In this document: positions 11,700 to 23,346 of the stretch, in pieces
How the letters are laid out: every line of letters begins with the position of its first letter
How positions within the stretch are numbered: the first letter of the stretch is position 1
NCBI GenBank assembly: GCA_002189035.1
Contig: CM007990.1
Span: 496,001 to 560,000, forward strand
Length of the DNA: 64,000 nt
Direction: 5' to 3'
Source: Utricularia gibba
Lineage: Eukaryota; Streptophyta; Magnoliopsida; Lamiales; Lentibulariaceae
Position numbers and translations under genes: made by a program
Notes under the pieces: generated by a model
Databases searched by the model: none
Told to the model about the DNA's origin: nothing
What the model saw: the letters and a program-made list of their open reading frames with translations, nothing else

Positions 11700-12050
11700 T
11701 GAATCGCTTTCCGATTTCCTCTATCTGAGAGCGCGGGGATGGCGGAACAGAGAAGGTACGGCATCCTCCCTTTTTATACGCATGCATGGAACGTGAGCAA
11801 CCGTCGCTGAGTGATCATGATTCATGGCCAATCCGTACTTTTCACTGGGCCCCATCTAAAATATAAATAAATACTTTTATTATAAATAATCCAACAATGT
11901 TACTAGTATAGGCCGACCCGGGCCGGGCCCAAACAATCACAGCCCATACTATATATAATTATTCCGGCCCATTATAAGCCCAACCAGTAACCTTCACCTG
12001 TATGTATATATTCTCTCCAATGCGCTACTGCTACTGAAATACAACCTTCT
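11700..12050 (-). promoter_or_regulatory. Upstream region of the GAUT gene with GGCCCA motifs
   Basis: This lies between the GAUT start and the pfkB stop. Between about 11910 and 11985 there is a cluster of site II-like motifs: GGGCCCAAA, AGCCCATA, GGCCCATTATAAGCCCAA. Such TGGGCC/T elements are bound by TCP-type factors in many plant housekeeping promoters. Their assignment to GAUT transcription is inferred from position only. Confidence 0.4.
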
Positions 12051-13792
12051 TCAGAGCGCTACCACATCCTTCATCTGCGCAGCTTCAAGCTTTGGAAGAA
12101 GATCAGCAGCCACTTTCTGAAAGGAGACGCGATGCAGCTGAGGGGCGTTTCCATTTGCGTGAAGCTTGGAGAGCAGTGTGACATCTGCTGTGTTCAAGTG
12201 CTGCTCCAGCAACTCATCCCAAAACTCAACATCCTCGTCGAGATTCGATGCTGCGATGAGTTCCATGACTTGGTTCAGCTTAGCAACGTTCCTGCCGGCA
12301 CCAACACCCATGGCAGTGGATGCACCAACTGCATTTGCAATGGCTAGTGTGTGCACCAATGGCAGCTTGTGTATGTATCCGAATGCAATGGCGGCGACGA
12401 AACTGTCGCCGCAGCCGACGGTGTCGACGATCTTCACCTGCAGAGATTGATCAGATTGATACTCAACAGTAGTGAGTTTGTTTAGAATCGTTGAAGGAGG
12501 GATCAGTACCTTAAAACCAGGGGCACAGGATATGGTTGAAGGTGTGATGATGACAGAGCCTTTAGGACCCATCTTGATGACCACCCATTTGGTTCGTTTT
12601 CCATTGCTGAGAAGATACTTTCCTGCTAAAATGGGATCTTCTATGCCTGTCAATGCTTCAGCCTGCAAGGGGGGAATGAACAAAACATTGGACATGCATA
12701 TTGTTGTTAGTTATCCTTGTTGTTCTTCAGTTTGCACCTCTTCAGAAGTCAATAGCAGAACATCACTGAACCGGAGGTACTCTTCTAAAGCCATTCGTTG
12801 CTCATGGCTGCCGGACATCAGGTGCTTCCCTCGGGGTCCAGGGTCGAAAAATATTGACACCCCGACATCAACAGCATAACTCAGGGCAGACAGGAGCAAA
12901 TGAGGAGACAATTCATCAAAACCATATCCATTGCAGAATATTACTTTTGATTGTCTTATAGCCATCTTTGCATCATTTGAAAGTGTGCTCAGCCAACTGA
13001 AGGTAGGCTCCTTGCTGAAATCAGCTCGGCTGACAAGAACCGGAACATACCATTAGTGAACAAACTTTCCAATATGTGAAAGTACCAATGAAATCACCTG
13101 CAAAAACCATGCTTTTGTAGAGGATCCACAAGTACCCAGCACAGAAGCGTTTCATATGCCATGGAAGAGGTATCGGCATCATTCTGCTCACTCATTTCCA
13201 CCATGCTTATACCTTGATCATCGAGCACATCCAGGAGGAAGCGACCGTAGGCTTCCTTACCAACATGGCCAATAGTAGCAACACGCATTCCTAGTCTAGC
13301 TGCAGCAATGGCCATATTGCAGTTGCCGCCAGCTTCCCAGTATTCCTATCAGCAGAGATAACAACACTATTGTGTCTACTACACAGAAGTGACTTCAAAT
13401 GAAATCAACACTAAATAGGAATCATTCAAAACCTTATCAGGAGGAGACTTGGACAGCTGTTCCAAATAAGCTTTACGTTCATCCAAGGGCTTAGGAGGCA
13501 ATTTGGGTACACTAAGCACAACGTCAACACACAAATTCCCCAGCGTAGCGACGTCGATATCCTTTCCCGAGAACGATCCAACCCAATCCTCCTCCACCCG
13601 CCCATAGCAGGGGACTGTCAAACAGTTCGAGCGGTGCCTCCGCACAGGGATTTCAACCCCTCTACATTTCCACACCAAAAAATTACGTAAATACTCATTT
13701 TTGGAAGGTAATCTAGGGTTTTGAAAGGATTCCGGATGCGGAGAGAAGAGGGCATAGTCGTATTTCACTCCCAACGCCACGTGACCTTGCAT
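12051..13792 (-). CDS. pfkB-family carbohydrate kinase (At4g28706-like)
   Basis: Five exons: 13433-13792, 13098-13345, 12738-13029, 12510-12662 and 12051-12437. They total 1440 bases (479 residues) with consistent phases. After a variable N-terminus the ribokinase fold starts at DVATLGNLCVDVVLSVPKLP. It continues with the substrate-binding WEAGGNCNMAIAAARLG, then FFDPGPRGKHL and LLLTSEEAEALTG. The catalytic and anion-hole motif is DTVGCGDSFVAAIAFGYI, where the final Asp is the expected base. The family form GCGDS replaces the more common GAGDS. By resemblance this is the ortholog group of Arabidopsis At4g28706. The sugar substrate is not known to me, so no specific reaction is claimed. The first ~45 residues contain no motif I recognise, and their targeting role is unclear. 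Confidence 0.88.
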
Positions 13793-14352
13793 CTACGAAC
13801 GGGCCTGCCGCAACGCTGAGAATAAAAAAATCTGCAACGGAATTCCTGAAACAACGAAGCCAATCGAAGAAGAAGAAGAAGATGCAAAATCAAAACTGGG
13901 AAGCTGTTCCAGGTTTCTTCACTTAGAGTGGATCACAAGACGTCAAACATGACAATTACACGGATAGATACTTTAATTAATTAATTATCTATTTTAATGA
14001 TTTAATCCAATTAAAAATTATTTAACATTCAAATTTTATAATAAATATTTAAAATATCACTGTATTTTATAATATGTGAAATAATAGAAAAAAATAAATT
14101 AAACAAAATTTATGTGAAAGAATTAAGTATTTTTATTATTAAAAAATCGTTATTTTTTGAGAAATAATATGGGAAAAAAAAATCCTCTTACGCCTGTCCA
14201 AGTTTGACTTCTTTTCTGCGAGTGTTGAAGATAAGGTTGATTTTTCAACCCACATGCTGGGAATGGGATGATTGCTTTGTGTATAAATAAGAATGCAGGG
14301 GCGGTAGCACCGCAGAGGGAAGAGGAAGAAGGAGGAGGAAGAGTGGCAAGAG
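13793..14352. other. AT-rich spacer
   Basis: This spacer lies between the pfkB start and the protease-inhibitor start. The divergent promoters must be here. From 13960 to 14160 it is nearly pure A/T. The stretch 14270-14350 is a purine-rich leader (GAAGAGGAAGAAGGAGGAGG). No gene is seen. Confidence 0.4.
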
Positions 14353-14646
14353 ATGTCGCAGTGCCCAGGTAATGCAGATGGATGATGACCCGGTCCAAGT
14401 ACTTTCTTGTTTATGGTGAAAAGATTGTGAGTTTGTTGGTGGGTTGATGCAGGGAAGCAAGAATGGCCGGAGCTGGTGCGCTGCCCAGGGAGGGAGGCGG
14501 CGGCGGTGGTGGAGAGGGAGAATAAAAACGTTCACGCGATAATCCTCCCGGATGGATCTCCGACCACCAAGGACTTCCGCTGCGACCGCGTTTGGATATT
14601 TGTTGACAACCGCGGCCTCGTCGTTCGCCCGCCGCAGGTCACTTGA
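14353..14646 (+). CDS. Potato inhibitor I family serine protease inhibitor
   Basis: Two exons: 14353-14368 (only MSQCP plus one base) and 14453-14646, giving 69 residues. Family marks are KQEWPELVRCPGREAAAVV, the reactive loop SPTTKDFRCDRVWIFVD and the invariant end GLVVRPPQVT. By alignment with the barley CI-2 loop the P1-P1' pair is Lys-Asp, which suggests inhibition of trypsin-like proteases; that specificity is inferred. The first Cys is near the N-terminus and a second is in the loop region,  so a disulphide is possible. There is no signal peptide, so it would be cytosolic or unconventionally located. Start and splice are supported by in-frame continuity and a GTAATG/GCAG intron. Confidence 0.9.
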
Positions 14647-14820
14647 CGGCGGCGGCGGCGCCACGTTTCCCCGCTCCGGCGGTTGTATACGTCATGCATG
14701 ATAATATAAGTAAAAGCAGTGGTTGCCATGGCTGTTTCGGCCGCATATGAACCAGAAAGCTTTATTTCCATTGAAAGTGATAACCTAAACAGGAGCTTCA
14801 ATGTCGAACTAGACAGATGT

Positions 14821-16096
14821 TTAAGTAACCCGGATGAGCAAAACCACCATGATGAAGATGCACGTCATGGCGAAGATGAGAACCCAGGTGAAGCATGAAG
14901 TTGCCGAGCTCTGCGAGTAAATCTCCGTCGCACGAGCCACTGCGTGCCCGGTGCTCGCCAAGCTCTGTTCCATAGCTTTCTCCGTGGAATCGAGTATCTG
15001 AAACAAGAAAAGATTTAACAGAAGAACAAAAGGGCTGCCAGGGAGGAATCACCTCACCTTCTCTTCGTTTCTGATGGACTGACTCATTGCAAGGCTATTC
15101 TCTTTCAGTTGCCTCGCCAAATCAACCATATCATCAGTCAGATCCTCTTGCAGCTTTCTGAGCAAGTCGAAACAACGTGTGTATTCATACATTTGCACAG
15201 AGATTAATGAGCTGCAACCTGTACATGGTTCTAGAAAAGAATATCAGAAGTACCTGTGTCTCTCAATATGAGTCTCTGCATCTGCATCCAACTTCACAAG
15301 CTTTTCAGAGGAACTCCCGGGAACCGCTTGGGAAGTGGGGTGTTCTGATGAAGTTCTGCACAAAGTGAGCGTAATATGTACGAGGTTTCCAAGGATTTTT
15401 CACAGCAAGATTGTTGAGATCATGCTCACAACAAGATTCTTCGCCTCAGTCCTCCAGAGGACCAAGCAATTTCTCCCTCTGTTACAAAATGGGACTCGCT
15501 GGCCCTGGTCTCATTGGCAGGCTCCTCAGCATCTTCTGTACTGGGCTGGAGTTTCAGATGGAAAAAAAGCATTAGAAGTAACTAAAACATATGCAGAGGA
15601 GAGACAACCGGAGGTTGAATGCAAGCTTATAACTTAAGTTCATGAGGGCTGCTTCAAAGCACCCACCGCAGATACAGCTGCTTTGGTTGCTATGGCTTCG
15701 ATCTTCTCAGAATACTCATTCAACAAGGCTTTTGAAACCCTGCATGTCAACAAGCTCATTATTTGAATTGGGTTCAGCATCAAATTGCCACAGACCAAAC
15801 TCCTAGGTGCAGAAATATGACTCCATACTCCGAAGTTTCTCCAAGAAAGATGCACAAACCTTGGAAAACCGTCAGAGTTCTTTTCGTTGGACAGTTCTTC
15901 GAGTTGCTCCCGCAGTGTGGTTACATACTTGACACCCAGAACAAGGAAAAACTTCATAAACAGGTTGATCTTTATTGATAGAGACGAAGACCCACATAAA
16001 TTAAGCACCTACATGCATCAGCTTCGCTTGATTTTGTTGATTGGGAGCTGCTACCAGTAATCTTCTCAAATTCACTTCCGTTTTGCTAAGGCCCAT
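14821..16096 (-). CDS. USE1: ER SNARE-like protein USE1
   Basis: Seven exons: 16013-16096, 15860-15927, 15667-15739, 15430-15545, 15254-15355, 15058-15157 and 14821-14997. They total 720 bases (239 residues), all in phase. The N-terminus [20 protein letters not shown] and the following [16 protein letters not shown] coiled coil match plant Use1 (At1g54110 family). The SNARE-like region is [20 protein letters not shown] to [19 protein letters not shown]. The protein ends in one tail-anchor helix ([20 protein letters not shown]) and IRVT. USE1 is a Qc-type SNARE that takes part in Golgi-to-ER retrograde fusion. The next gene on the same strand also encodes an ER membrane protein, but the two are separate units. 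Confidence 0.93.
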
Positions 16097-16720
16097 CCTT
16101 GATCCAAAAGACAACAATGGTTTCGCGACGAATTGAAAACTCTATACAAATCCGCGGCCAACTTTTTCTTCAAAATCGCGTCTTTCCAAAGTTGGATTCA
16201 GCAGGAGCGAAAACTGGAGATTTGCAATTCACCCGAGGGATTTCTGGAAGAGCGAAAATGGGGAATTGAGGAAGAAAGGAATTTTCCGAAGGGAAACGGG
16301 AAGAAGATGAACTGGTAGAAGGGGATCAGTGAGGCCCAGCAACGAAGATGGACTGAGCTTCTCCAGGCCCGAGCAACAAAGTGGGGCTGCAGAAAGATGG
16401 ACTGGACGGCCGCCATTAAAGCCTCGGGCTGGTTCTCCAAGGCTTCTTCGTGCTTAGGATGTGGATCATCTTCTCTGGTTGTTCTCTTGCTCTTACCTGC
16501 GTTCTCTTGCAACTGCCACAGGCCATTACAAAGCAAAGCAGCAATGTAAAAAGATTTCATGTTTCCCTGTCCGTGTTGACACTTGAACTAAAGAAAGCAG
16601 AGATGTCAGAGACGGTTTGAGTTCTAAAATTACAAAATTTGTAGTCTGCAATGAGCCACTTCCACAGATAACACAAGACAAGGTCTGCAAACACTGTGTA
16701 TCAAGCCCTGAAGACGACTC
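16097..16720. other. Spacer between USE1 and HAP6
   Basis: About 620 bases holding the USE1 promoter/leader and the HAP6 3' end (both on the minus strand). Short open frames on either strand (for example 16133-16318) have no family resemblance. Confidence 0.4.
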
Positions 16721-19700
16721 TCATGAAGCTTTCAACTTGGAAGAAGAAGCGGCTGCTGCAAGGTGAGACAGAGTCTTGTGTCCCACCAACAACAAGAACG
16801 GTCCGAGAAGACAGAGCGCCTTCAATGTGGTGAACAGATCCAACTGCAGATAAACAGCATATTGCTTTGTTAAAAAACCAAAGTTGGGTTGCTCTTAAAC
16901 CCTCACTAGACAAGTATTCACCTTGATCCAGAACGCTGCATACAGCAATAGCACAGCGGCGATGCCAACATGGAAGAGAAGTGCAAATACTGCTGAAGTA
17001 GTTGTCTTGGGGAAACCCTTGATGTTAGCACCAAGGCTGAAAGGCTGCAGAGAAGGAATGACAATTGAGATGGCTGATTTAACAGATAAACTGAAAGGAG
17101 GGGAGAGGATGGAGGAGGTGAACACCGTTGCAACTAAGAAACTGATGAACGGTATGATCACTAATGCCAAAAAGATGTTGGAGAGCCAGGCAGGGGCCGT
17201 CTTCTCGGGAGCCCGGAAGATGTGAGATATTTCTGCCTTGGGTCCGTATCTGGAGTAAAGGTCCACACGCTGAGGTGGTGGCCGGGGTACTTTTTCGGGT
17301 GCATCCGGAAGATCTAATTCAATGTGACCCAGAGTTTGGTGGAAGGAGTTCTCCTATAGCAGGGAAACTTCAGCAATTGAAAAATTGCATACATTGTGAA
17401 TTTTCTGTAAGAAGAAATTACCATTACAGAGTCCCCCAGTGTTAGCTCAATGCCATATCTACCGGAGAGATAAAACAGCTTCTCAACCAGCCCAAGAAAA
17501 TCCTGCAAAAGCAAAGCAACATTGAAAATGCTGATGGTAGGTGACATAACTGTGATAATTGGCATAAAAGGAGCAAGCAGAGTTCCATTGTCAGTCCAAA
17601 ACTAGACAGTAGTAAGAAGTTCTACTGGAACTCAACTAGAGAGATCTCAAATTTTTTGATGGAGCTCCCAACCAGAAAGATGTGTTCAACTCCACTCTCA
17701 TGTGTCAATTTCAGGAATGCCTGCGCAGAACATTGAAAGAAGATCATGAGACCTTTGCAAAACAAACTTTCGTGTCTGTAGACTAGATTTTTCCCACCTG
17801 CTTAGGCCTGAAAGCATTTTGAGATAGAGTGCTCAAGTGAAAGGACAGTCTCATCTTCTGCAGGTGGTTAGCAGATAAAGCAACAGCATTCTCTCTGTGT
17901 AGGTCTAGCCTGAATTACAAAATGGAGAAAAAGGAACTATGTGAACCAGTAGCATACTACCTTAAAACAAACTTTATTGGTATGATATTTTCAGATCATT
18001 TTATACTCAAGCATTTATTCACTCCAAAGCAAGAAAAGGATGAAAGATATGAACAAGGTAGAAAGAAACCCGCAGCATGATGAAACATGACCAAAATGAA
18101 CTAGTTGTGAGGAGGAAAATATACTTTGCGGACTCAGAGCTCCCACTATCACTGTCAAGAATTGTGATCTCTGCATTTTCAATCCTAACAACTCCAGTGA
18201 TATAAATAGGTACTTTAGTACGGCCCCCAGTGGCATAGTTTCCTTTTTCTTCTGAATCAGCAAACGAAATCTATAAAATCCAAGACATGAGAGTACGGAG
18301 TAAATGAAAATGGTCCTTCATGAGGGTACTACAGGAAGATGACTACGAGAAACAGAAGTACCTCAAAAGAGAAAACATAGCTTCCAATATCAATACTTGA
18401 AGGCAATGTTTCCAAGACATGCACCTCATTTTCAGGGTCATAATTCAGCTTCTACTCGAGGAGATTCAAATTTGTCAGACAGTCAACATGGAAATAAAAG
18501 AGTCTAAAAAGACAATCCTTCAGTTTCTCATACGTGCACATGTACCTGATCAATAACAGAACCATCTTTTGAACCCTGGGTGAATATCTGCATGAGCTTG
18601 ACTGCCACATTTGGAGCTGCAGACCCTAAAACAGTGGTAGCTTTTACCTAATAAAGAGCAACAGAGTAAGAATAGATGCTACAAGATCGTTCCTACGCAG
18701 GAAAAGAGAATCAGGACTAGTTACATACCTTGACTTGATCATTCCTTGTCGTTGAAATAACAGTGGCCGGGAATGACAAAATCAATGGTACTGATCCTCT
18801 GGAAAAGAAACATAAATCGAATGTCATAGTGGATACAGCACGCAGCATTAAGAAGAGAATCATGACACACATACTTTATGTTGTTTATGCAAGCCAAGGC
18901 ATCAATTTGATAATACAAGTCCTTGGCACTTCCGGGAACTCCAATACCAAGAAAGAACTTAGCCAATCCCAGAATTTTCTCATCTGGAAGCTGCTTCCAT
19001 AAAAAAAAAAAAAATGTTTTCAGGGGACAGAACCTAAAGTTGAAGGTAGACGGTTGACCAAATATGTAAGAAAAAATGTAAAACTAACACGTAAACTTTC
19101 AGGAGCAACTGCAGAAAATGCAGCTATTCCACGAACAACTGCTGCTGAAACGAAAAGAGGACCCTGATTCCCATGCGCATCAACAAGTTTCTCTTCAAAG
19201 TAATAGGTCCCATCATCTGAAAACCATGAAGAGATTCAATACTGATAACAACTAAAATAAAGAGAAGGATTATTTGAAGAATCTGAAAGTGCATTAGACC
19301 AGAAGTTTACGTATCATCAAAAGAGATTGCATACCATATCTTTCAATTCCATCAAAAAGCTTTACAATATCATTTTTCAGATCAGCAACCTAACATTTTG
19401 ATCAAATAGACCAAATTAGGATTGCCGGAAAGTAATGGTGACACTCATTTGACATCAGATGATAATAATGCAGGTTTACCAAATGCTCATCATCTACGGG
19501 GATTAAATGAAAAAAATAGAAGACAAACCACATTTTGATCAATTCCAGAAGATGATAAGGAAATAACTCCAGCAATAGCTTCAATAGCAATACCTACAGA
19601 ATATGTGAGAACCATTAAATAAAAAATGCATGAATGTGAATCGCACATGAAAGAAGAGATAGTGATAAATGAATATGGCAATAAAAAAAAATGTGTAACT

Positions 19701-20865
19701 CAGAATATTCATCCATTACCAGCTGCATCAAACCTAGACTCGGGGTTGTTTGAATTGAGGCGCCACCTACCATCACTTTGACTGAGAGCCTAAAAACAGC
19801 TGGCTAGTTAGGAATACTTCAAAAAAGAAAAAAAATCCATAGAGCATAATCTGCACAAATGACTGCAACAAATATGACAACCATTATTGACTGGGCAACT
19901 CTTTCAGCATCTCCTTCATTTATATGCACTTCAGGAGTGTGATCCTGCAGAACAAGTGGGAAAGATTATAGAATCAAATGGAAAATACAAATGAAGAAAG
20001 ATTGATATATCCGAGTAAACAAAACAAAGTTACCTTTAGTAGCACCAAGCTTTGAATTGCATGGTAAAAATCATGAAGATCACTGGCACCACTGAGAGAA
20101 TCTGTAAGTCTGGATTGAATGCCCTGGAAACCAAATGACACGGTCAGAAAATAAATCTCCGCACTTATGACACATGTTCCTAGATAAGAGAAGTGAACAA
20201 CAAGTGCAAGGATAAATGTCCAAAATACCTGAAAAGCCCCATGCTGGATTTCACAATTCAACAAGCTTTTAGCCCTCAGAGCATGAAATAAATGCTTGGT
20301 GTCTGAAGTTGGGGACTTCAACGCATCATGTACAGAAGCACAGCCAGAAGTACTTATATCAGCCCTTTTTTCAACCCCCAGAACCTGAAATGTCCTTAGT
20401 GCCTCATACGTCTCCTCCAAGCTGGAAACATCACATGAAAGTAAGAACACAATTGCACCTAAGAAAAACGCAAAATGGTAGATTACATCATTTCAGTTTA
20501 ACATTCACTCTACAATGCTGAAACAACTTCAACTGAAATGAGCATTCAAAACGGATCAAATCAACCGACCACATTAAGGGGCATTAGGACAAAAGTTCAA
20601 CGCTTTCCATAAAAATGCCTTATTTAGAAGGGAAAATGCAGTCCACATCGGATGACATAAACCACAAAAGGCCTCAATTGTAAGATGACAAGGGCATCTA
20701 TATTTTTTATAATGACCTCCCAAAACGTCCATCCGCGGAAGCAAACAACTCCAATGCGGCAAGTCGATGTGGTTCCGACACTGGGTGAACGATCTTTGAT
20801 TCGGTAGCCCAGGCCAGGGCAAAGAGCGCAGCAATCAGCAGGCCGAGACTCATCTTCATTCCCAT
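16721..20865 (-). CDS. HAP6: Oligosaccharyltransferase subunit, ribophorin II (HAPLESS6)
   Basis: A long many-exon gene. Boundaries I could verify are 20717-20865 (first), 20229-20421, 17126-17353, 16922-17044 and 16721-16843 (last, stop TGA 16721-16723). About a dozen further exons lie between 17400 and 20170. The N-terminus [20 protein letters not shown] is a signal peptide followed by [13 protein letters not shown]. Exon 2 reads [20 protein letters not shown], as in plant RPN2/HAP6 (At4g21150). The C-terminus carries [20 protein letters not shown], then three to four membrane helices including [20 protein letters not shown] and [15 protein letters not shown]. It is a core ER-membrane subunit of the N-glycosylation complex. 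No frameshift was seen in the exons checked. The internal exons were not all resolved, so the length is approximate (~690 residues). Confidence 0.9.
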
Positions 20866-21221
20866 GAAAGCTGTAGGCACGAATAGCGCCCCCAATTCTT
20901 CAGAAAAAACCCACCAACAGTGGGGAGAAGCCGATTTCTCCGCACCAAAACTTTCCAGTCCCCGTTTCAGAGAGAACCAAGAACACGGAGCTCTGAATGG
21001 TGATGTTGAGTCAACGAGTGTGACGTAATGTTCATTTCCCAATTTACCCTTCAAATTAGCAGGCCCAAATACTAACAGGCTTCCAAACAAAATACAAGCC
21101 CAAGGCCCGCTCTTTTGATATTAAAATAAAACAAAATAATTTTGTAATTTTTTAAAAAGAAATTGAACCCGCGAAGATAGCAGCACCCTTTTCCGAATTC
21201 AGAGCTCGGAAACCCAGGAGA

Positions 21222-21658
21222 CGATGTCGTTGGCGTCTCGTAGTGGTGCGCGAGGCCTCCGTCTACAAGATTCCGCCGCGACCAACCAGCGGCGGCTACA
21301 AGTACGGCGATTGGCTCCAGTCCGACAAGATCTGCTCCGATAGACTTCGCCGCCTGCGGCACCAGATGCGAGATCCGTTCGGAAGACCAAATTCAGGGGA
21401 ACTCTTCCCCAGCGTGCTTATTAAAGGCCGGGGCAAAGGGAGGCGGCGGTGGAGCCTGCTTAATTCTCACGGTACTTCGTGCTGAGGATCGAGGATGGGC
21501 GTGGGAATCACGCTTTTATTGGAGTGGGGTTTGATGAGAGAAACGAGGCGTTTGATTTCAACGTTGCGTAGTTCGGACCACGACAAGTGAAGGAGCAGTA
21601 ATGGCTCCGAGCAGAGCACATATTGGTATTCACCCTGCAGTTAATCACAGTTTCAAGG
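21222..21658 (+). pseudogene. NECAP-like (adaptin ear-binding coat protein) pseudogene
   Basis: One frame gives VVREASVYKIPPRPTSGGYK and YGDWLQSDKI, the hallmark start of the NECAP PHear domain. The sequence then falls apart: the segment expected to read like RCEIRLEDPNSGELF is split over two frames, 21420-21475 matches nothing well, and [20 protein letters not shown] with NEAFDFNVA appears in another frame from about 21475 to 21568. That is followed at once by a stop codon, and finally GIHPAVNH near 21630. Several indels of different sizes make this a real relic, unlike the single homopolymer shifts elsewhere. Functional NECAP proteins bind clathrin adaptors. I see no exons for the rest of the protein. 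Confidence 0.85.
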
Positions 21659-22049
21659 TGATTCACTTCGTCGCCTTCTTCTTTAACTGCAGTGCATTTT
21701 GCCCATTTTTCATAGTAGGGATCTTGGCAAATGAAACTGCATTGGGTTGTCTCCCTTCAGTTGATTGGAGGAATGACTTTGCAAGTCATCTGCATCCTGA
21801 ATTCAAATGCTTCATGACCTAGAAAAAGTGCAGCTTTCTGAAGTGTTTTACATGCGACAGAGATTCCTTTATCTGTTACCGCGTACTCATGTGAAGCTTT
21901 GGTCTCAATCAGCAGGAGCACGACCGTCCATCACTAATCGCTGTATTTCTAATTTCACCTGCAATACGATATTCAGTATTCTATACAGGGTTCCTTTAGT
22001 CCATGAAGCAAGATAAAGAAGGTTGTAGAACTGAAGAAGTGAAAGCACA
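21659..22049. other. Spacer, no gene seen
   Basis: This lies between the NECAP relic and the MRL7 stop. It probably holds the MRL7 3' untranslated region and decayed sequence downstream of the relic. Confidence 0.4.
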
Positions 22050-23346
22050 CTACCTCCAATGACCAATCGATGCAGTGTCGTCAATGAATGAAGGTTTCTT
22101 TGCATTATAGTAGAAGTGTGCGATCATTAGCACCAACTCCTCAGCAGTTCTGAACTCTGGAAACCATGCAGATTACAAGGGAAGGTGAAAAGAATTCTAT
22201 TATGTGTGTTCTACAGGGGAATGAAGAAAATCCTTACCTTTTTCCCTGTAAAGTATCTTGTTTCCACGAAGGAACAGAATTTGAGGGCACTCTTTGGCTT
22301 TAAGAGCATATGCCAAGTCTCTTTCGATGTTTACATCGATCTTGATCGTCTGGTTTGGAATCAAGTTATAACCAATACTTTCATCTTGCAAAATGTGCAC
22401 AAGAAATGGAACTGACCCGAGGAGGCAACCGATCCTTTGCTTTCCAATATAATTCTGCTGCTTTCTCCAATTCTCTTAGAACTTTCCAGTTCAAGCTGGA
22501 CCTGAGACAGAGAATACTTTTCAGACAAATTCATCCGACCAAAGATTTCAGACAAAGTAGCTAGTTTTCTTGCCTGTTGTAGCGTTCAAAAACAAGAACT
22601 ATCAGTGGACTCGGGTGGAAAGCAAAGCTCTCCCACTCAAGGCAATTGATCTCCTTCACCAAGCCATGGTCGATCTCTCCTTCCCAATCAATCTCAGTCC
22701 CATCTTCCCCTACAACATTCTTTATTGAATGCTGCTCAAAATAATCAGATGCCCTGATTCCCCAGCCAACATCTGCATCCAGTGGCCAACTTGAATCCTC
22801 CTCCTCCACCAGCATTGTTTTCTCTCCGGTTTCAGAATCAACACCATCCATTTCATCATCGGATGATTCGTCATCAAAACCTGTGAAACTGTCATCGCGA
22901 TCAACCTTATCTTTGATGATCTTCTCCATGTCTTTGAGAATTCCAGGGTTCTGCTGCCTAATTGAATCAAATGTTCGTTGCAGAGAATCCCGCACGAAGT
23001 CCTCAACAGCTGCTGCTTCGCTCTTACGCCCACGCCTCAGTTTTTTTGGGATCATTTCTGGAAAGGGCTTGTCTGAATCTTCATTCTTCTTCTCCACCCC
23101 TTTGGTTCTACGAGGACGAGGTTTCTTAGACTTAGGATTAAGATCATCCGCGTTTGTAGCAGAGTTCGCTGCATCAGCTGAAGATGCTATTACGCTTTTG
23201 GCCTTGCGAGGAAGTTGAGAAAGAAAGCGTCCACTTGAAGATGAAGTTGTAACTTCAACTCTCTTGGGAGGTAACGACAAGGAGAGGAGGTTGAAACCAG
23301 GACCAGCATTCATACCAGAGACAGAGAACAACATCTGCAAATTCAT
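22050..23346 (-). CDS. MRL7: Chloroplast thioredoxin-like protein MRL7
   Basis: Four exons: 22574-23346, 22417-22501, 22238-22349 and 22050-22156. They total 1077 bases (358 residues), in phase. The N-terminus is Ser/Arg-rich like a transit peptide, followed by a basic ([13 protein letters not shown]) and then an acidic linker ([16 protein letters not shown]). The conserved core begins at [20 protein letters not shown] and continues through [52 protein letters not shown] and [20 protein letters not shown], a thioredoxin-like fold without a CxxC active site. This matches Arabidopsis MRL7/ECB1/SVR4 (At2g31840), needed for plastid gene expression and chloroplast biogenesis. Intron 1 has a GC donor (ACAG|GCAAG), the only way to keep frame. 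An in-frame ATG five codons later is an alternative start. Confidence 0.92.

Noticed and set aside
16198-16560. Minus-strand 120-codon frame between USE1 and HAP6
   Set aside because: It has no family resemblance, the start lacks splice or promoter context, and it is probably leader or 3' flank.
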